Origin: JANPCX01 sp050916095
GTDB taxonomy: Bacteria > Pseudomonadota > Gammaproteobacteria > Burkholderiales > Burkholderiaceae_C
NCBI GenBank assembly: GCA_050916095.1
Contig: CP050901.1
Location: 4,307,796-4,371,795, forward strand
Direction: 5' to 3'
DNA: 64,000 nt
The translations under genes and the position numbers were made by a program. Shown piece by piece: positions 47,003 to 54,992 of the stretch. Each line of letters starts with the position of its first letter. Within the stretch, counting starts at the first letter, position 1. The notes below the pieces were generated by a model. The model did no database searches and was not told where the DNA came from. It saw only the letters and a list, made by a program, of their open reading frames with translations.

Positions 47003-49201
47003 TCAAACCGCCCCGTCTTGCGTCCCCTGCACCCGCGCGGATGGTGTCGGGCTTGAGGCCACGGTACGCAAGTCTTGCGCCACGCGGCCCTCCTTGAGCA
47101 CCACGACTCTGTTGACTGAAGCAATGGTCTCGGGCCTGTGGGCCACGATGACCCGGGTGATGGACAACTCGCGCACGGCTTGGTTGACCAAACGCTCGCG
47201 ATCCACGTCCAGCGCGCTGGTGGCTTCGTCCAAAAACAAAATTTGCGGTCGCTTGTAAAGCGCACGGGCCAGCAAGATGCGCTGGCGCTGCCCACCAGAA
47301 AGACTGCAACCCATGTCACCCACCAGGGTATGCAGGCCCATGGGCATGTCGTCGATCTCGTCTTCGACCGCCGCCAATTGGGCACAGCGGCGCACCCAGT
47401 CCAGGTCGGGCTCGGCGTCAAAGAAGCTGATGTTGTCGATCACCGAGCCAGCGAAAAGCACGTCGTCTTGCATCACAGTGCCTATCATGTCGCGCCAAGC
47501 ACGCAGGCCCAAACGCGACAGCGGTGTACCGTCCACCAAAAGTTCGCCGCCCTGAGGTTCGTGGATGCCCAGCATTACTTTGAGCAAGGTGGTTTTGCCA
47601 CAGCCCGAAGGGCCGACGATGGCCACCGATTCACCGCGCTCTATGGAAAGCGACAGGTTCTGCAACACGGGCGCTTCACCCTGCGAATACGCAAACGCCA
47701 CATCGCGCAACTCAAGAATTGCTTGCTCGTTTTTGGTCTGAGCTTTGCAAGCAGGTGCCGCCAGCGGCAGGCCTTGGTTCTCCGGGGCGGTGAGCACAAT
47801 GTCGGCCAAACGCTCACCCTGCAGCTTGAGCATTTTCAGCTCCACCGCTTTGTCAATCAGCCCGCTGACACGTAATGCGAACTGTTCTTTGTAGGCAAAA
47901 AACGCGAACAACATGCCCACTGAGAAACTGCGGTCCAAAACCAAGAGTGCCCCCACCCAGACCACCGCCACGCGCTCCAGGCCAAACACCAATTTGTGAA
48001 CCACACCCAAGCTCAAGTCCAGTTTGCGTGTGGTGATGTGGGCGTTCATCGCGTCCACCACTTTGTTCATGAACTGGGCTTGACGGTCTTCTTGGCGGTT
48101 GTGAAGCTTGATGGCCTGCACACCACGCAGCGATTCCAAAAAATGGGTGTTTTTCTTGGCGTCAAAAACAATGGCTTCTTCTGTGGCCTCGCGCAAGGGC
48201 CGAAACAGCACCCACTTTGCCGCCGCGTACAGCAACACCGCCACCAGCGCGATACCACTGAGCAAGGGGCTGTAGATCCACATCATGGCCAAGGTCAGCA
48301 CCACCAGAAGGCCATCCAACACGGCTTCAATGAAACTGGTGGTGAGGGTTTGCTGAATGTTTTGGACAGCCCCAAACCGCGACATCACATCACCCGCGTG
48401 GCGTTTTTCAAACCACGCGACGGGCAAACGCATGAGGTGGGCGAACACATGCCCCAACCACTGCAAGTTCAAATGCGACGACAAATAAAGCACCGCCCAG
48501 GAGCGCACCGCGCCGGTGGCCACTTGAATCAGCACCAAGAGGCCAAAACCCAAGCCTAAGGTCACCAGCAAGTCGCGGTCAGCGCTGACCAGCACACCAT
48601 CCACCACCCACTGCATAAAAAACGGCGAAAGCAGCATGAAGGTTTCAAGCGCCAGCGCCAAGACAAAAATTTGCATCAGCGATCGTTTGAGCCCCGTCAC
48701 CGGCCCCAGCAACTGGGACAAGGTCACCGTTTGTTTTTCAACCTTTTGCTCGAAACCAGATCCGGGCATCATCTCCAGGGCCACGCCTGTGAAATGTTTG
48801 GACACCTCGGCGAAACCCAGTTCACGCACGCCCTGGGCCGGGTCATGTATCACCGCCCGCAGGCCACCACCCAAGCGGGTTTTGATGTCCGTCAGCACCA
48901 CAAAATGGTTCAAGTCCCAGTGCAAGATGCAGGGGAGCTGCAAACCACGGAGGTGCTCCATTTCCGCACGCAAAGGACGCGCGGTGAGTTGCATATGTTG
49001 GCCTATGCGCAACAAGTCCACCATGGTCGCGCCCTTGAGCGACAAGGGGTGGCGTTTGCGCAAAGTGGCCAGGTCGGTTTTCAGGCCATGGTAGGCCGCC
49101 ACCATGACCAAACAAGCCAAACCGCACTCAGCCGCCTCGGTCTGCAACACCATAGGCGTGCACTGGCGACCAAAACTCAAACGCGAGATCGCATCCATCA
49201 T
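47003..49201 (-). CDS. C39 peptidase-containing ABC exporter (PCAT)
   Basis: 732 residues. Order: C39 protease domain (1-130), six-helix ABC membrane domain (about 160-450), ATPase (about 490-725). The protease triad is intact: Cys26 in ECGLAC, His99 in LNHFVVL and Asp120 in IHDPAQG, with Gln20 as oxyanion residue. So it should cleave double-glycine leaders, unlike the inactive C39-like domains of RTX exporters. ATPase: Walker A VGPSGCGKTTL, signature CSLSGGQRQRILLARAL, Walker B ILFLDEATSALD. The gene begins 4 bases after the HlyD-type adaptor. The nearby double-glycine peptide (50499-50651) is its obvious substrate. Confidence 0.95.
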   Translation of the reverse strand: MMDAISRLSFGRQCTPMVLQTEAAECGLACLVMVAAYHGLKTDLATLRKRHPLSLKGATMVDLLRIGQHMQLTARPLRAEMEHLRGLQLPCILHWDLNHFVVLTDIKTRLGGGLRAVIHDPAQGVRELGFAEVSKHFTGVALEMMPGSGFEQKVEKQTVTLSQLLGPVTGLKRSLMQIFVLALALETFMLLSPFFMQWVVDGVLVSADRDLLVTLGLGFGLLVLIQVATGAVRSWAVLYLSSHLNLQWLGHVFAHLMRLPVAWFEKRHAGDVMSRFGAVQNIQQTLTTSFIEAVLDGLLVVLTLAMMWIYSPLLSGIALVAVLLYAAAKWVLFRPLREATEEAIVFDAKKNTHFLESLRGVQAIKLHNRQEDRQAQFMNKVVDAMNAHITTRKLDLSLGVVHKLVFGLERVAVVWVGALLVLDRSFSVGMLFAFFAYKEQFALRVSGLIDKAVELKMLKLQGERLADIVLTAPENQGLPLAAPACKAQTKNEQAILELRDVAFAYSQGEAPVLQNLSLSIERGESVAIVGPSGCGKTTLLKVMLGIHEPQGGELLVDGTPLSRLGLRAWRDMIGTVMQDDVLFAGSVIDNISFFDAEPDLDWVRRCAQLAAVEDEIDDMPMGLHTLVGDMGCSLSGGQRQRILLARALYKRPQILFLDEATSALDVDRERLVNQAVRELSITRVIVAHRPETIASVNRVVVLKEGRVAQDLRTVASSPTPSARVQGTQDGAV

Positions 49202-49205
49202 GGGA

Positions 49206-50471
49206 TTAGACCCGCCCCGTCATTCTTTGGGAGACGCTCAACAAAGGCTCAAAAATCCATTCGATCAAACGGCGCTTGTCCAGCAGAACGTCGGCATCCA
49301 GTTGCATACCAGGCACCAAGGCCTGGGCCTGCCCGTAGGCCTGAACCGATTGGTCTTTGAGTGAGACCGTGATCCGGTAAAGCGGCTCCCGGCGCACATC
49401 CTGCGGCAGCGCCAGCGCGCTGATCTCGGCGGCTTGCAGGGGGGTTTTAGAGACCATCAACACCTCACCCGCATGGTGTCCAAACTTTTGGTAGGGATAG
49501 GCCTGGTAACGCAACAGCACCGTCTGCTGCGGTCTCAAAAACCCCACCGCGCTCGATGGTGCATAAAGCTGCGCCTGCAACCGACTGTTTTCAGGCACCA
49601 GGCTGGCCAAGGCAGCTTCAGGTGTGGCCACTTGGCCCGCTTGCACCGTCAAGCCGCTGACCACACCCGCTTGTGGCGCACGCACCACCACACGTTGGCG
49701 GGCAGCAACTTCCGCCGCCTCTTGAGTGAGCTGCGCCAGATCGCGTTCGATCTCGCCCGTGGCCGCTTGGGTTTGTAGGGGCAACGCCGTCAATTGGGCA
49801 AGCAGCGCGCTCACCTCACGCTGCTTACCCACACGCTGGCGCTCCACGGCTTGCTGCTGCGCACGCACAGCGAGCACCTCTTCCGCTTTGGCCTGCACCT
49901 GCGCGGTCGAAATAAAGTTTTGGGCGAGCAGCCCTTTGTGGCGCTCCAACGCCTCTTGCGCCAGGGCGAGCCGCTGGCGCTGCAAATTCGCCTCGGCGTC
50001 TATTTGTGCCAGCTCACGCTGAACGTCGCGCTGTTGTTGCTCCAAGTTGGCTTTTTGAGCGTCCATCAACGCCACGCGTTGGCGTGTGGCTTGTTGCAGG
50101 CTTTGTTGACGCGCGTTCAAACCGGCCTGAACCGCTGCTTGGGTGTCGCCCTGCTCTGTGCTGCGGCCAACGGCCAGCACAAACAACACATCCCCTTGCT
50201 GTACCCGCTGACCCTCAACGGCGTGGGTTTCCAGCACCGTTCCGGTTTGCGGAGCATGCAAGCGCAACACGCCTTTTTCAGGCACCAACACCCCCACCAC
50301 CTGCGCCTTGCGGGTGTATTGACCCCAACCCAAAAAAAGTACCACTCCCACCGCCACGAGGACGGCAAGAGTGGCCAAGAGGGAGAGGGACAAGGGCCGG
50401 ATCAGCTGAATGCCGCCCAGCCAGGTTTGATGTTGGGTAGTGAGCGCTTCCTGGCGGAAGAGGGTTTCCAT
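49206..50471 (-). CDS. HlyD-family secretion adaptor
   Basis: 421 residues. One N-terminal membrane helix (about 28-50, PLSLSLLATLAVLVAVGVVL), a lipoyl motif (VLRLHAPQTGTVLETHAVEG, RVQQGDVLFVL), a long coiled coil rich in Gln and Arg (about 110-250), the second lipoyl half (RVVVRAPQAGVVSGLTVQAG) and a beta-barrel ending at VPGMQLDADVLLDKRRLIEW. It belongs to the bacteriocin-type adaptor subgroup working with C39 exporters. The start lies 27 bases after the peptide gene. Confidence 0.95.
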   Translation of the reverse strand: METLFRQEALTTQHQTWLGGIQLIRPLSLSLLATLAVLVAVGVVLFLGWGQYTRKAQVVGVLVPEKGVLRLHAPQTGTVLETHAVEGQRVQQGDVLFVLAVGRSTEQGDTQAAVQAGLNARQQSLQQATRQRVALMDAQKANLEQQQRDVQRELAQIDAEANLQRQRLALAQEALERHKGLLAQNFISTAQVQAKAEEVLAVRAQQQAVERQRVGKQREVSALLAQLTALPLQTQAATGEIERDLAQLTQEAAEVAARQRVVVRAPQAGVVSGLTVQAGQVATPEAALASLVPENSRLQAQLYAPSSAVGFLRPQQTVLLRYQAYPYQKFGHHAGEVLMVSKTPLQAAEISALALPQDVRREPLYRITVSLKDQSVQAYGQAQALVPGMQLDADVLLDKRRLIEWIFEPLLSVSQRMTGRV

Positions 50472-50498
50472 ACTGGTGTTATCACCGGCAATGGCAGA

Positions 50499-50651
50499 TT
50501 ACCAATTTCCGTTTGGAAAACCTCTCCCACCGCCCACTTGCTGCAGCACCTTCGCATCCAAGGGCTGCGGCTGTTTGCCTTGCTCAGCCTTGGTAGCTTG
50601 GCCGGAAGTAGTTGAAACTTTTGCGTTGGGGGCTTGAGGCTTGGGTTGCAT
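50499..50651 (-). CDS. Double-glycine leader peptide, predicted secreted octapeptide precursor
   Basis: A 50-residue gene, previously easy to miss. The ATG at 50651 has AGGAG six bases upstream. The leader is hydrophilic (Gln/Lys/Pro rich) and ends with LDAKVLQQVGGG (residues 31-42). With cleavage after Gly42 the consensus of C39 substrates is met at every key position: Leu -12, Asp -11, Leu -7, Val -4, Gly -2, Gly -1. The predicted product is RGFPNGNW (residues 43-50), far shorter than a bacteriocin and of signal-peptide size. It lies 27 bases before the HlyD gene and downstream of two LuxR-type genes, so it is part of one operon with its exporter. Cleavage after Gly41 would give nine residues. 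Confidence 0.8.
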   Translation of the reverse strand: MQPKPQAPNAKVSTTSGQATKAEQGKQPQPLDAKVLQQVGGGRGFPNGNW

Positions 50652-50662
50652 CGACTGCTCCT

Positions 50663-50700
50663 GAATAAAGAAACACCGTGGTTGGTGCGTGTCTTTATTT
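50663..50700 (-). promoter_or_regulatory. Stem-loop in the leader of the peptide gene
   Basis: On the minus strand AATAAAGACACGCACC, loop AACCAC, GGTGTTTCTTTATT can fold into an imperfect stem ending a few bases before the AGGAG ribosome site. It may control translation or attenuate transcription between the LuxR and peptide genes. Confidence 0.45.
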
Positions 50701-50775
50701 CAGCGGAGCAGCATCATTTGCATAACTGTCAGCTCTTGCAGTGGCCATCCCCCTGACGGGGGGCGGACACCAATG

Positions 50776-51489
50776 TCAGCGCAAAAGACCCAGCCGATCA
50801 GCACGAACTGCAGCCTGGTGTTTGCTGACACAACCCAATTTATGCATGGCGTTATTTACATGAAAAACGGCTGTGCGTTCGGCAATGCTCAAAATTTTCC
50901 CCACCTCCCAGGCCGTTTTGCCCTCCAATGTCCAACGCAATGCTTCCACCTCGCGTTTGGTCAACTCCGGCACGTCAGCGCTGGCTGGTGTCGGCATCAA
51001 AATCCTGCTCGCCGCCTCTTGCGCATAAACAGCAAAGAGTTGAAGGTCCGCCACAGTACGACTCAGACGAGCAGAATCACCGGGCAACCGGCCATCCATA
51101 TCCACACCGAACATGAAGTGCCGCCCTTCGGGCAGATGAAGAGCCATGGCAATTCCGGACTGGTAGCCAAACGCAGCTTGCTCTTCCCACTTGCTGGCCG
51201 CCCCCGCCGCTACATAAGTGGCCTGATCCCAAATGATGGGGCGGCCACTCCGTTTGCAATGCTGCATGACAGGGTCTCGCATGCCGCTGCCCTGGGCTTC
51301 AAACTTCTCCAAGTATGCAGCGGGCATGTTGTCAACCACGACAAACTCCGATTGCCCGTCGGGTTGATCGTAAATTGATGCGGCTGCGACTGTGGTGAAC
51401 CCCAGGTGTTGAGCAAAACGAATGACCTCCGCTCGAAATTCCTCTCGGTTTTGTACTTCTAGCACCGTTTGGTATCTGTCTTGAAGCAT
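50776..51489 (-). CDS. LuxR-family regulator with autoinducer-binding domain
   Basis: 237 residues from the ATG at 51489. The N-terminal autoinducer-binding domain holds RDPVMQHC and RPIIWDQATYV (the conserved Asp-Pro and Trp), but the positions equal to Trp57 and Tyr61 of TraR appear to be Tyr and Phe (AAYLEKF). The C-terminal GerE-type HTH is intact (LTKREVEALRWTLEGKTAWE, VGKILSIAERTAVFHVNNAM). No luxI is in the window, so it is a LuxR solo by position. It lies 124 bases upstream of the peptide gene and probably controls it. Confidence 0.9.
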   Translation of the reverse strand: MLQDRYQTVLEVQNREEFRAEVIRFAQHLGFTTVAAASIYDQPDGQSEFVVVDNMPAAYLEKFEAQGSGMRDPVMQHCKRSGRPIIWDQATYVAAGAASKWEEQAAFGYQSGIAMALHLPEGRHFMFGVDMDGRLPGDSARLSRTVADLQLFAVYAQEAASRILMPTPASADVPELTKREVEALRWTLEGKTAWEVGKILSIAERTAVFHVNNAMHKLGCVSKHQAAVRADRLGLLR

Positions 51490-51523
51490 GTCTACTGCAC
51501 CCCCGAGGTTTAACAACTACGTG

Positions 51524-51540
51524 CCGATCTACGAAATCGG
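51524..51540. promoter_or_regulatory. Dyad element upstream of the intact LuxR gene
   Basis: CCGAT-CTACGAA-ATCGG, 35 bases before the start of the intact LuxR gene and between the two LuxR genes. Size and symmetry are compatible with a lux-box-like operator; sequence is not the classic one. Confidence 0.4.
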
Positions 51541-51578
51541 TATAGAGAGAATAAGCTGCCCAGGCTGCCGCTTCGACT

Positions 51579-52283
51579 TCAATGTTTCAAGTCAAACCGA
51601 CGAAACAACTTACCGAAGAAATGTTTCTCGTTTCGATCCAAGCGTTCCACAAGTGCGGCCGCTGGCAAAACCGCTTTTGCTTCTGGTGAGCCGCAAAGAG
51701 CCAACTGGCTTGCGTCGTCTTTGGCTGACGCTGACAGACCGAGCACCAGCTCATTGGATAACGGCGCCCGTCGTGAAATGGTAGGCAACAACACACGGGC
51801 CGCAGCCTCTTGGGCGTAGGTCAAAAACACCGTGAAGTCGGCAACTACCCGGGTCAACTCATCAGCATTGCTGGTGAGAGATCGGTCACGATCAACCCCC
51901 AAGAAAAAGTGTCGTCCATTGGGCAAATGCAGCGCCATCGCGACACCCGCTCTATAACCAAAAACAGCTTGTTCTTCCCACAGCGATCCTTGGCCCGCCG
52001 CTACATACGTCGACTGATTCCAAACCAAAGGCAAACTGGAGCGCTTGCAATATTGCGCCACCGGGTCCTTTCGGTACCGTTCGGGCGAATTCGACAATTC
52101 CAAGTAGCCCTGCGGGGTGTTGTCAACCACAACAAACTCTGTTGGCCTTGTCGGATGGTCATAAACGGCAATGGCAGACGCAAGATCGAACCCCGAGCGC
52201 CGCGCGAATTTGACCACCTCGCACAGCAACTCGCCTCGGTTGGTGACATGCAACACGGCTTCGCAATGATCCTGAAGAAGCAT
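51579..52283 (-). CDS. LuxR-like paralog with degenerate DNA-binding domain
   Basis: 234 residues from the ATG at 52283 with AGGAG seven bases upstream. The N-terminal ligand-binding domain is very close to that of the downstream LuxR (shared TYVAAG, WEEQA.FGY and ALHLP.GRHF). Asp-Pro (KDPVAQYC) and Trp (LVWNQ) are kept, while Trp57 and Tyr61 equivalents are Tyr and Ser. The C-terminal 60 residues align with the HTH of the paralog position by position (for example AVLPAAALVERL against AVFHVNNAMHKL), but the core Trp, Gly and His residues are gone. It probably no longer binds DNA and may act as a decoy or heterodimer partner, as described for TrlR. Confidence 0.8.
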   Translation of the reverse strand: MLLQDHCEAVLHVTNRGELLCEVVKFARRSGFDLASAIAVYDHPTRPTEFVVVDNTPQGYLELSNSPERYRKDPVAQYCKRSSLPLVWNQSTYVAAGQGSLWEEQAVFGYRAGVAMALHLPNGRHFFLGVDRDRSLTSNADELTRVVADFTVFLTYAQEAAARVLLPTISRRAPLSNELVLGLSASAKDDASQLALCGSPEAKAVLPAAALVERLDRNEKHFFGKLFRRFDLKH

Positions 52284-52412
52284 GGGCTTTCTCCTGTGAT
52301 TGACCAACACTCAACGCGGTCCATAGCTGTGCAGATAGGAAATCTTCACGCCTGTTACCCCTGACAGTCTGGCATCGGTGGCAGTTCAATTTCACACTGA
52401 ACCTGCCGATAC

Positions 52413-52426
52413 TGAGTCGTCACTCA
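52413..52426. promoter_or_regulatory. Dyad upstream of the LuxR-like operon
   Basis: TGAGT-CGTC-ACTCA, about 130 bases before the first gene of the operon. It is preceded by TGCCGAT, which also occurs at 51522. Possibly a regulator site. Confidence 0.3.
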
Positions 52427-52451
52427 TTGTGCAGAAAGTGATTCACTCACC

Positions 52452-52838
52452 ATGACCCTTGCCTGGACTGTTACCGCTTGGCCGCCCGTATTGTGGCAGG
52501 CTGAACCGCCGCCTCACAAGCAACTCGCTCGTCAATTTGTACATTTAGGGACGCAGATCACTTCGGTGGGCCGAGGGCCCGAGCCCTGCATGGGGCAGAC
52601 CATTTGGGGCAGCAAACTCGGTGGTGGCGAAGCCGGTGTGGCTTGGGATTGGGTGGACCTGGGCCACGGGGTGGTGGCCATGGCCGACCCTATGGGATTT
52701 ATCACCAATTTGCACGTGGTCAATGCGCGGGGCGACGAGTTACCAAGCCTCCAGGTGGCGCTGCACATCAATGAGATTGTTCACGAGCTGCCATGGCAGG
52801 CCGAGGTTCAGTTGGCCTTGCAGCCCTTGCGGGGGTAA
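52452..52838 (+). CDS. Unknown protein in direct repeat, copy 1
   Basis: 128 codons from ATG 52452. From codon 12 to the stop the DNA is a direct repeat of 54611-54966 with only four differences in 356 bases. The translation looks protein-like (WGSKLGGGEAGVAWDWVDLG, MGFITNLHVVNARGDELPSL, VALHINEIVHELPWQ) but I do not recognise it. An internal ATG at 52590 would give a shorter product. The repeat ends exactly at the stop codon. Confidence 0.5.
   Translation: MTLAWTVTAWPPVLWQAEPPPHKQLARQFVHLGTQITSVGRGPEPCMGQTIWGSKLGGGEAGVAWDWVDLGHGVVAMADPMGFITNLHVVNARGDELPSLQVALHINEIVHELPWQAEVQLALQPLRG
52483..52838. repeat. 356-bp direct repeat, copy 1
   Basis: Same as 54611-54966 at an offset of 2128 bases; the four mismatches are near the ends. 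The pair flanks an AT-rich two-gene cassette. Confidence 0.95.
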
Positions 52839-53071
52839 ACCGCAGCGGCCAGCGGCTTCGGAATAGCCTGGCTGCAGCCGCTTGAAGTCAAACAGAAAAA
52901 AACCACGAGAAGACGAGACACTTTTCTGGCCAAACAGCCAAATCATTCGGAAAAAACTGATGTTCTTTCGCCCAACAGCAGCGCATGCCGTTGGGCATGT
53001 TGTGCGATGCGTTGTAACCCGCCTTTGTTGCTGATCTTTCCGATCCCGACGCACCACTCCAGACCGGAACC

Positions 53072-53521
53072 TCACGGGCGCGGCGCGGGAACGCCCAGCA
53101 CTTCAATATCGACTGTCAACGTAGGTGAATCATCCAAAGGGCCGAGTTCTTCAATTTCTTTTTGTGTCATGTATATTAACTCAAGATCATCTTTTTTTAT
53201 AATTAGTTTTTTTGGTATTTCTTTCTCTGGAACATGTACAGACAACAACCCTTGATCTGGAATTCTGCCACATTCGTCGATGATTGGCTCTTTATCGAAC
53301 AGATAATACGTAATTACTTTATCGTGCCAACCTGTTATTACGTGATATACAAAATAATTTTGGCCGTTTTTTGAAAAATCTTCCAATTTACTTGGCTGAT
53401 CCATAACAAAGCATGAAGGATTATTAAGTGCATAAATAACGCGAACAGAATAATATAAAAAAATGGATGAAATGATTGCTATCACACATAAAACCACCTT
53501 CTTAATAGTTATTTTTGCCAA
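53072..53521 (-). CDS. Membrane-anchored hypothetical protein, immunity-like
   Basis: 149 residues starting at TTG 53521, with GGAG six bases upstream, inside the end of the preceding gene (13-base overlap). A single N-terminal membrane helix (VVLCVIAIISSIFLYYSVRV) anchors an otherwise soluble domain. Strongly AT-rich, unlike the surroundings. The layout (larger soluble protein followed by a small overlapping membrane-anchored partner) is that of many toxin-immunity pairs, but no toxin domain is recognised. Confidence 0.6.
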   Translation of the reverse strand: MAKITIKKVVLCVIAIISSIFLYYSVRVIYALNNPSCFVMDQPSKLEDFSKNGQNYFVYHVITGWHDKVITYYLFDKEPIIDECGRIPDQGLLSVHVPEKEIPKKLIIKKDDLELIYMTQKEIEELGPLDDSPTLTVDIEVLGVPAPRP

Positions 53522-54348
53522 ATCTCACTCCATTCTGCCTTATACCAAAATTTCTTTGCAATCCCAATTTTTTCCATGTGATTGGATAAGCCATCTGGCA
53601 AAAGAAGAGGTTTTGGTGACATTGGAATACTTGTGGTGAAATGGCCTTGTTTCGGATCTGAGAAATCAACAAAATCATACAAACTGGCAATGCTCCATTT
53701 TGTCAGGAAACCATCTTTTACAAGGCTTGTGCTAGCTTCCAAATGAAAACGATTATCAGCGTAGTGCAATCTTTCATTAATCTGCTCAACCAATAGTGCG
53801 CCATCATTTGGGATCAGATGCCCTTGCGTTTCTTGGTTTCTCTTACCTTGAAGCAAATGCGCTGCGAATTTCGACCGCATAAAATCATGATCCGTTGTTT
53901 TCACAAGGGCGATGAATTTTCCTTGTTTGTGACGATCCACAATATAAATCTTAAGTGCTTTAATTGCATCAATAACAATGACAGAATCTTTATAAACAGA
54001 CGCATCTAATTTTACTTCTTTTCCATCACCGTTGACATAGTGATTGGCAAGTTTTGCGGCCTCCCAGTAGCGCTTGAATGAACCACCCCACCAAAAAGAT
54101 TCATAGAGTTCAATCAAGAACTCTTTTTCATCATCTGTGAATTTCATTCCCGCTTTAGCTTTACAGGCAAGATAATCGATTGTATTCTGCATTAATGCAT
54201 GACTATCTGTATCTTTTAGATACGCGTGGCCCATGTGCCAAACAGGTGCTGAAGGTATATTCTCTCGTTGCTTCAAACAAATACTGGCTTTCTGCGCGAC
54301 CTCTTCAGGTGTCCGTTTTTTATTTCCGCCCCGTTTCGGATTGCCCAA
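53509..54348 (-). CDS. Hypothetical protein of AT-rich cassette, toxin-like position
   Basis: 279 residues from TTG 54348, which has GGAG six bases upstream; an earlier TTG (54360) lacks a ribosome site. The start is basic and Gly-rich (LGNPKRGGNKKRTPEEVAQK), followed by a helical region (FLIELYESFWWGGSFKRYWE) and a C-terminal domain with HYADNRFHLEASTSLV and WSIASLYDFVDFSD. I do not recognise the family. Base composition is far from the genome norm, indicating recent acquisition. It overlaps the downstream membrane-anchored gene. Confidence 0.6.
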   Translation of the reverse strand: MGNPKRGGNKKRTPEEVAQKASICLKQRENIPSAPVWHMGHAYLKDTDSHALMQNTIDYLACKAKAGMKFTDDEKEFLIELYESFWWGGSFKRYWEAAKLANHYVNGDGKEVKLDASVYKDSVIVIDAIKALKIYIVDRHKQGKFIALVKTTDHDFMRSKFAAHLLQGKRNQETQGHLIPNDGALLVEQINERLHYADNRFHLEASTSLVKDGFLTKWSIASLYDFVDFSDPKQGHFTTSIPMSPKPLLLPDGLSNHMEKIGIAKKFWYKAEWSEIWQK

Positions 54349-54597
54349 TTTTTTCTCCAATGAGAGTTACACAAAAAGAGTAACAAACGGTGTTTATTAC
54401 TTATAGGTCGTTTGATTGTGCCACCGCCGCCCTGCAAGAAAAATGCCCCCGTCAACCGAGGCCTTACAGGTGGCGTGTGGCATACATGTGCTCATGAATC
54501 ATGCGGGTGGTTGCTACGTAGCTGCTTGAATCGATCAACCCAGCAGTCCGCCCGAGTCTGAACGATTCGGCGCTGCGCAGAATTTTGGGAAGGCCTC

Positions 54598-54966
54598 TTG
54601 CTCCCAGCTTCGCCCGCATTGTGGCGGGCTGAACCGCCGCCTCACAAGCAACTCGCCCGTCAATTTGTACATTTAGGGACGCAGATCACTTCGGTGGGCC
54701 GAGGGCCCGAGCCCTGCATGGGGCAGACCATTTGGGGCAGCAAACTCGGTGGTGGCGAAGCCGGTGTGGCTTGGGATTGGGTGGACCTGGGCCACGGGGT
54801 GGTGGCCATGGCCGACCCTATGGGATTTATCACCAATTTGCACGTGGTCAATGCGCGGGGCGACGAGTTACCAAGCCTCCAGGTGGCGCTGCACATCAAT
54901 GAGATTGTTCACGAGCTGCCATGGCAGGCCGAGGTTCAGTTGGCCTTGCAGCCCTTGCGGGGTTAA
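54598..54966 (+). CDS. Unknown protein in direct repeat, copy 2
   Basis: 122 codons from TTG 54598; identical to the protein at 52452-52838 from the residues AEPPPHKQLARQF onward. The differing N-termini show that the repeat boundary, not the gene start, is shared. Either both are expressed with variable starts or one is a dead duplicate. Confidence 0.45.
   Translation: MLPASPALWRAEPPPHKQLARQFVHLGTQITSVGRGPEPCMGQTIWGSKLGGGEAGVAWDWVDLGHGVVAMADPMGFITNLHVVNARGDELPSLQVALHINEIVHELPWQAEVQLALQPLRG
54611..54966. repeat. 356-bp direct repeat, copy 2
   Basis: Second copy of 52483-52838. Confidence 0.95.
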
Positions 54967-54992
54967 TCCTAGGAGTCAGTAGGACTAATAGA

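Noticed and set aside
49206..50471. RND-type adaptor
   Set aside because: Single membrane anchor, long coiled coil and C39 partner point to HlyD-type bacteriocin adaptor.
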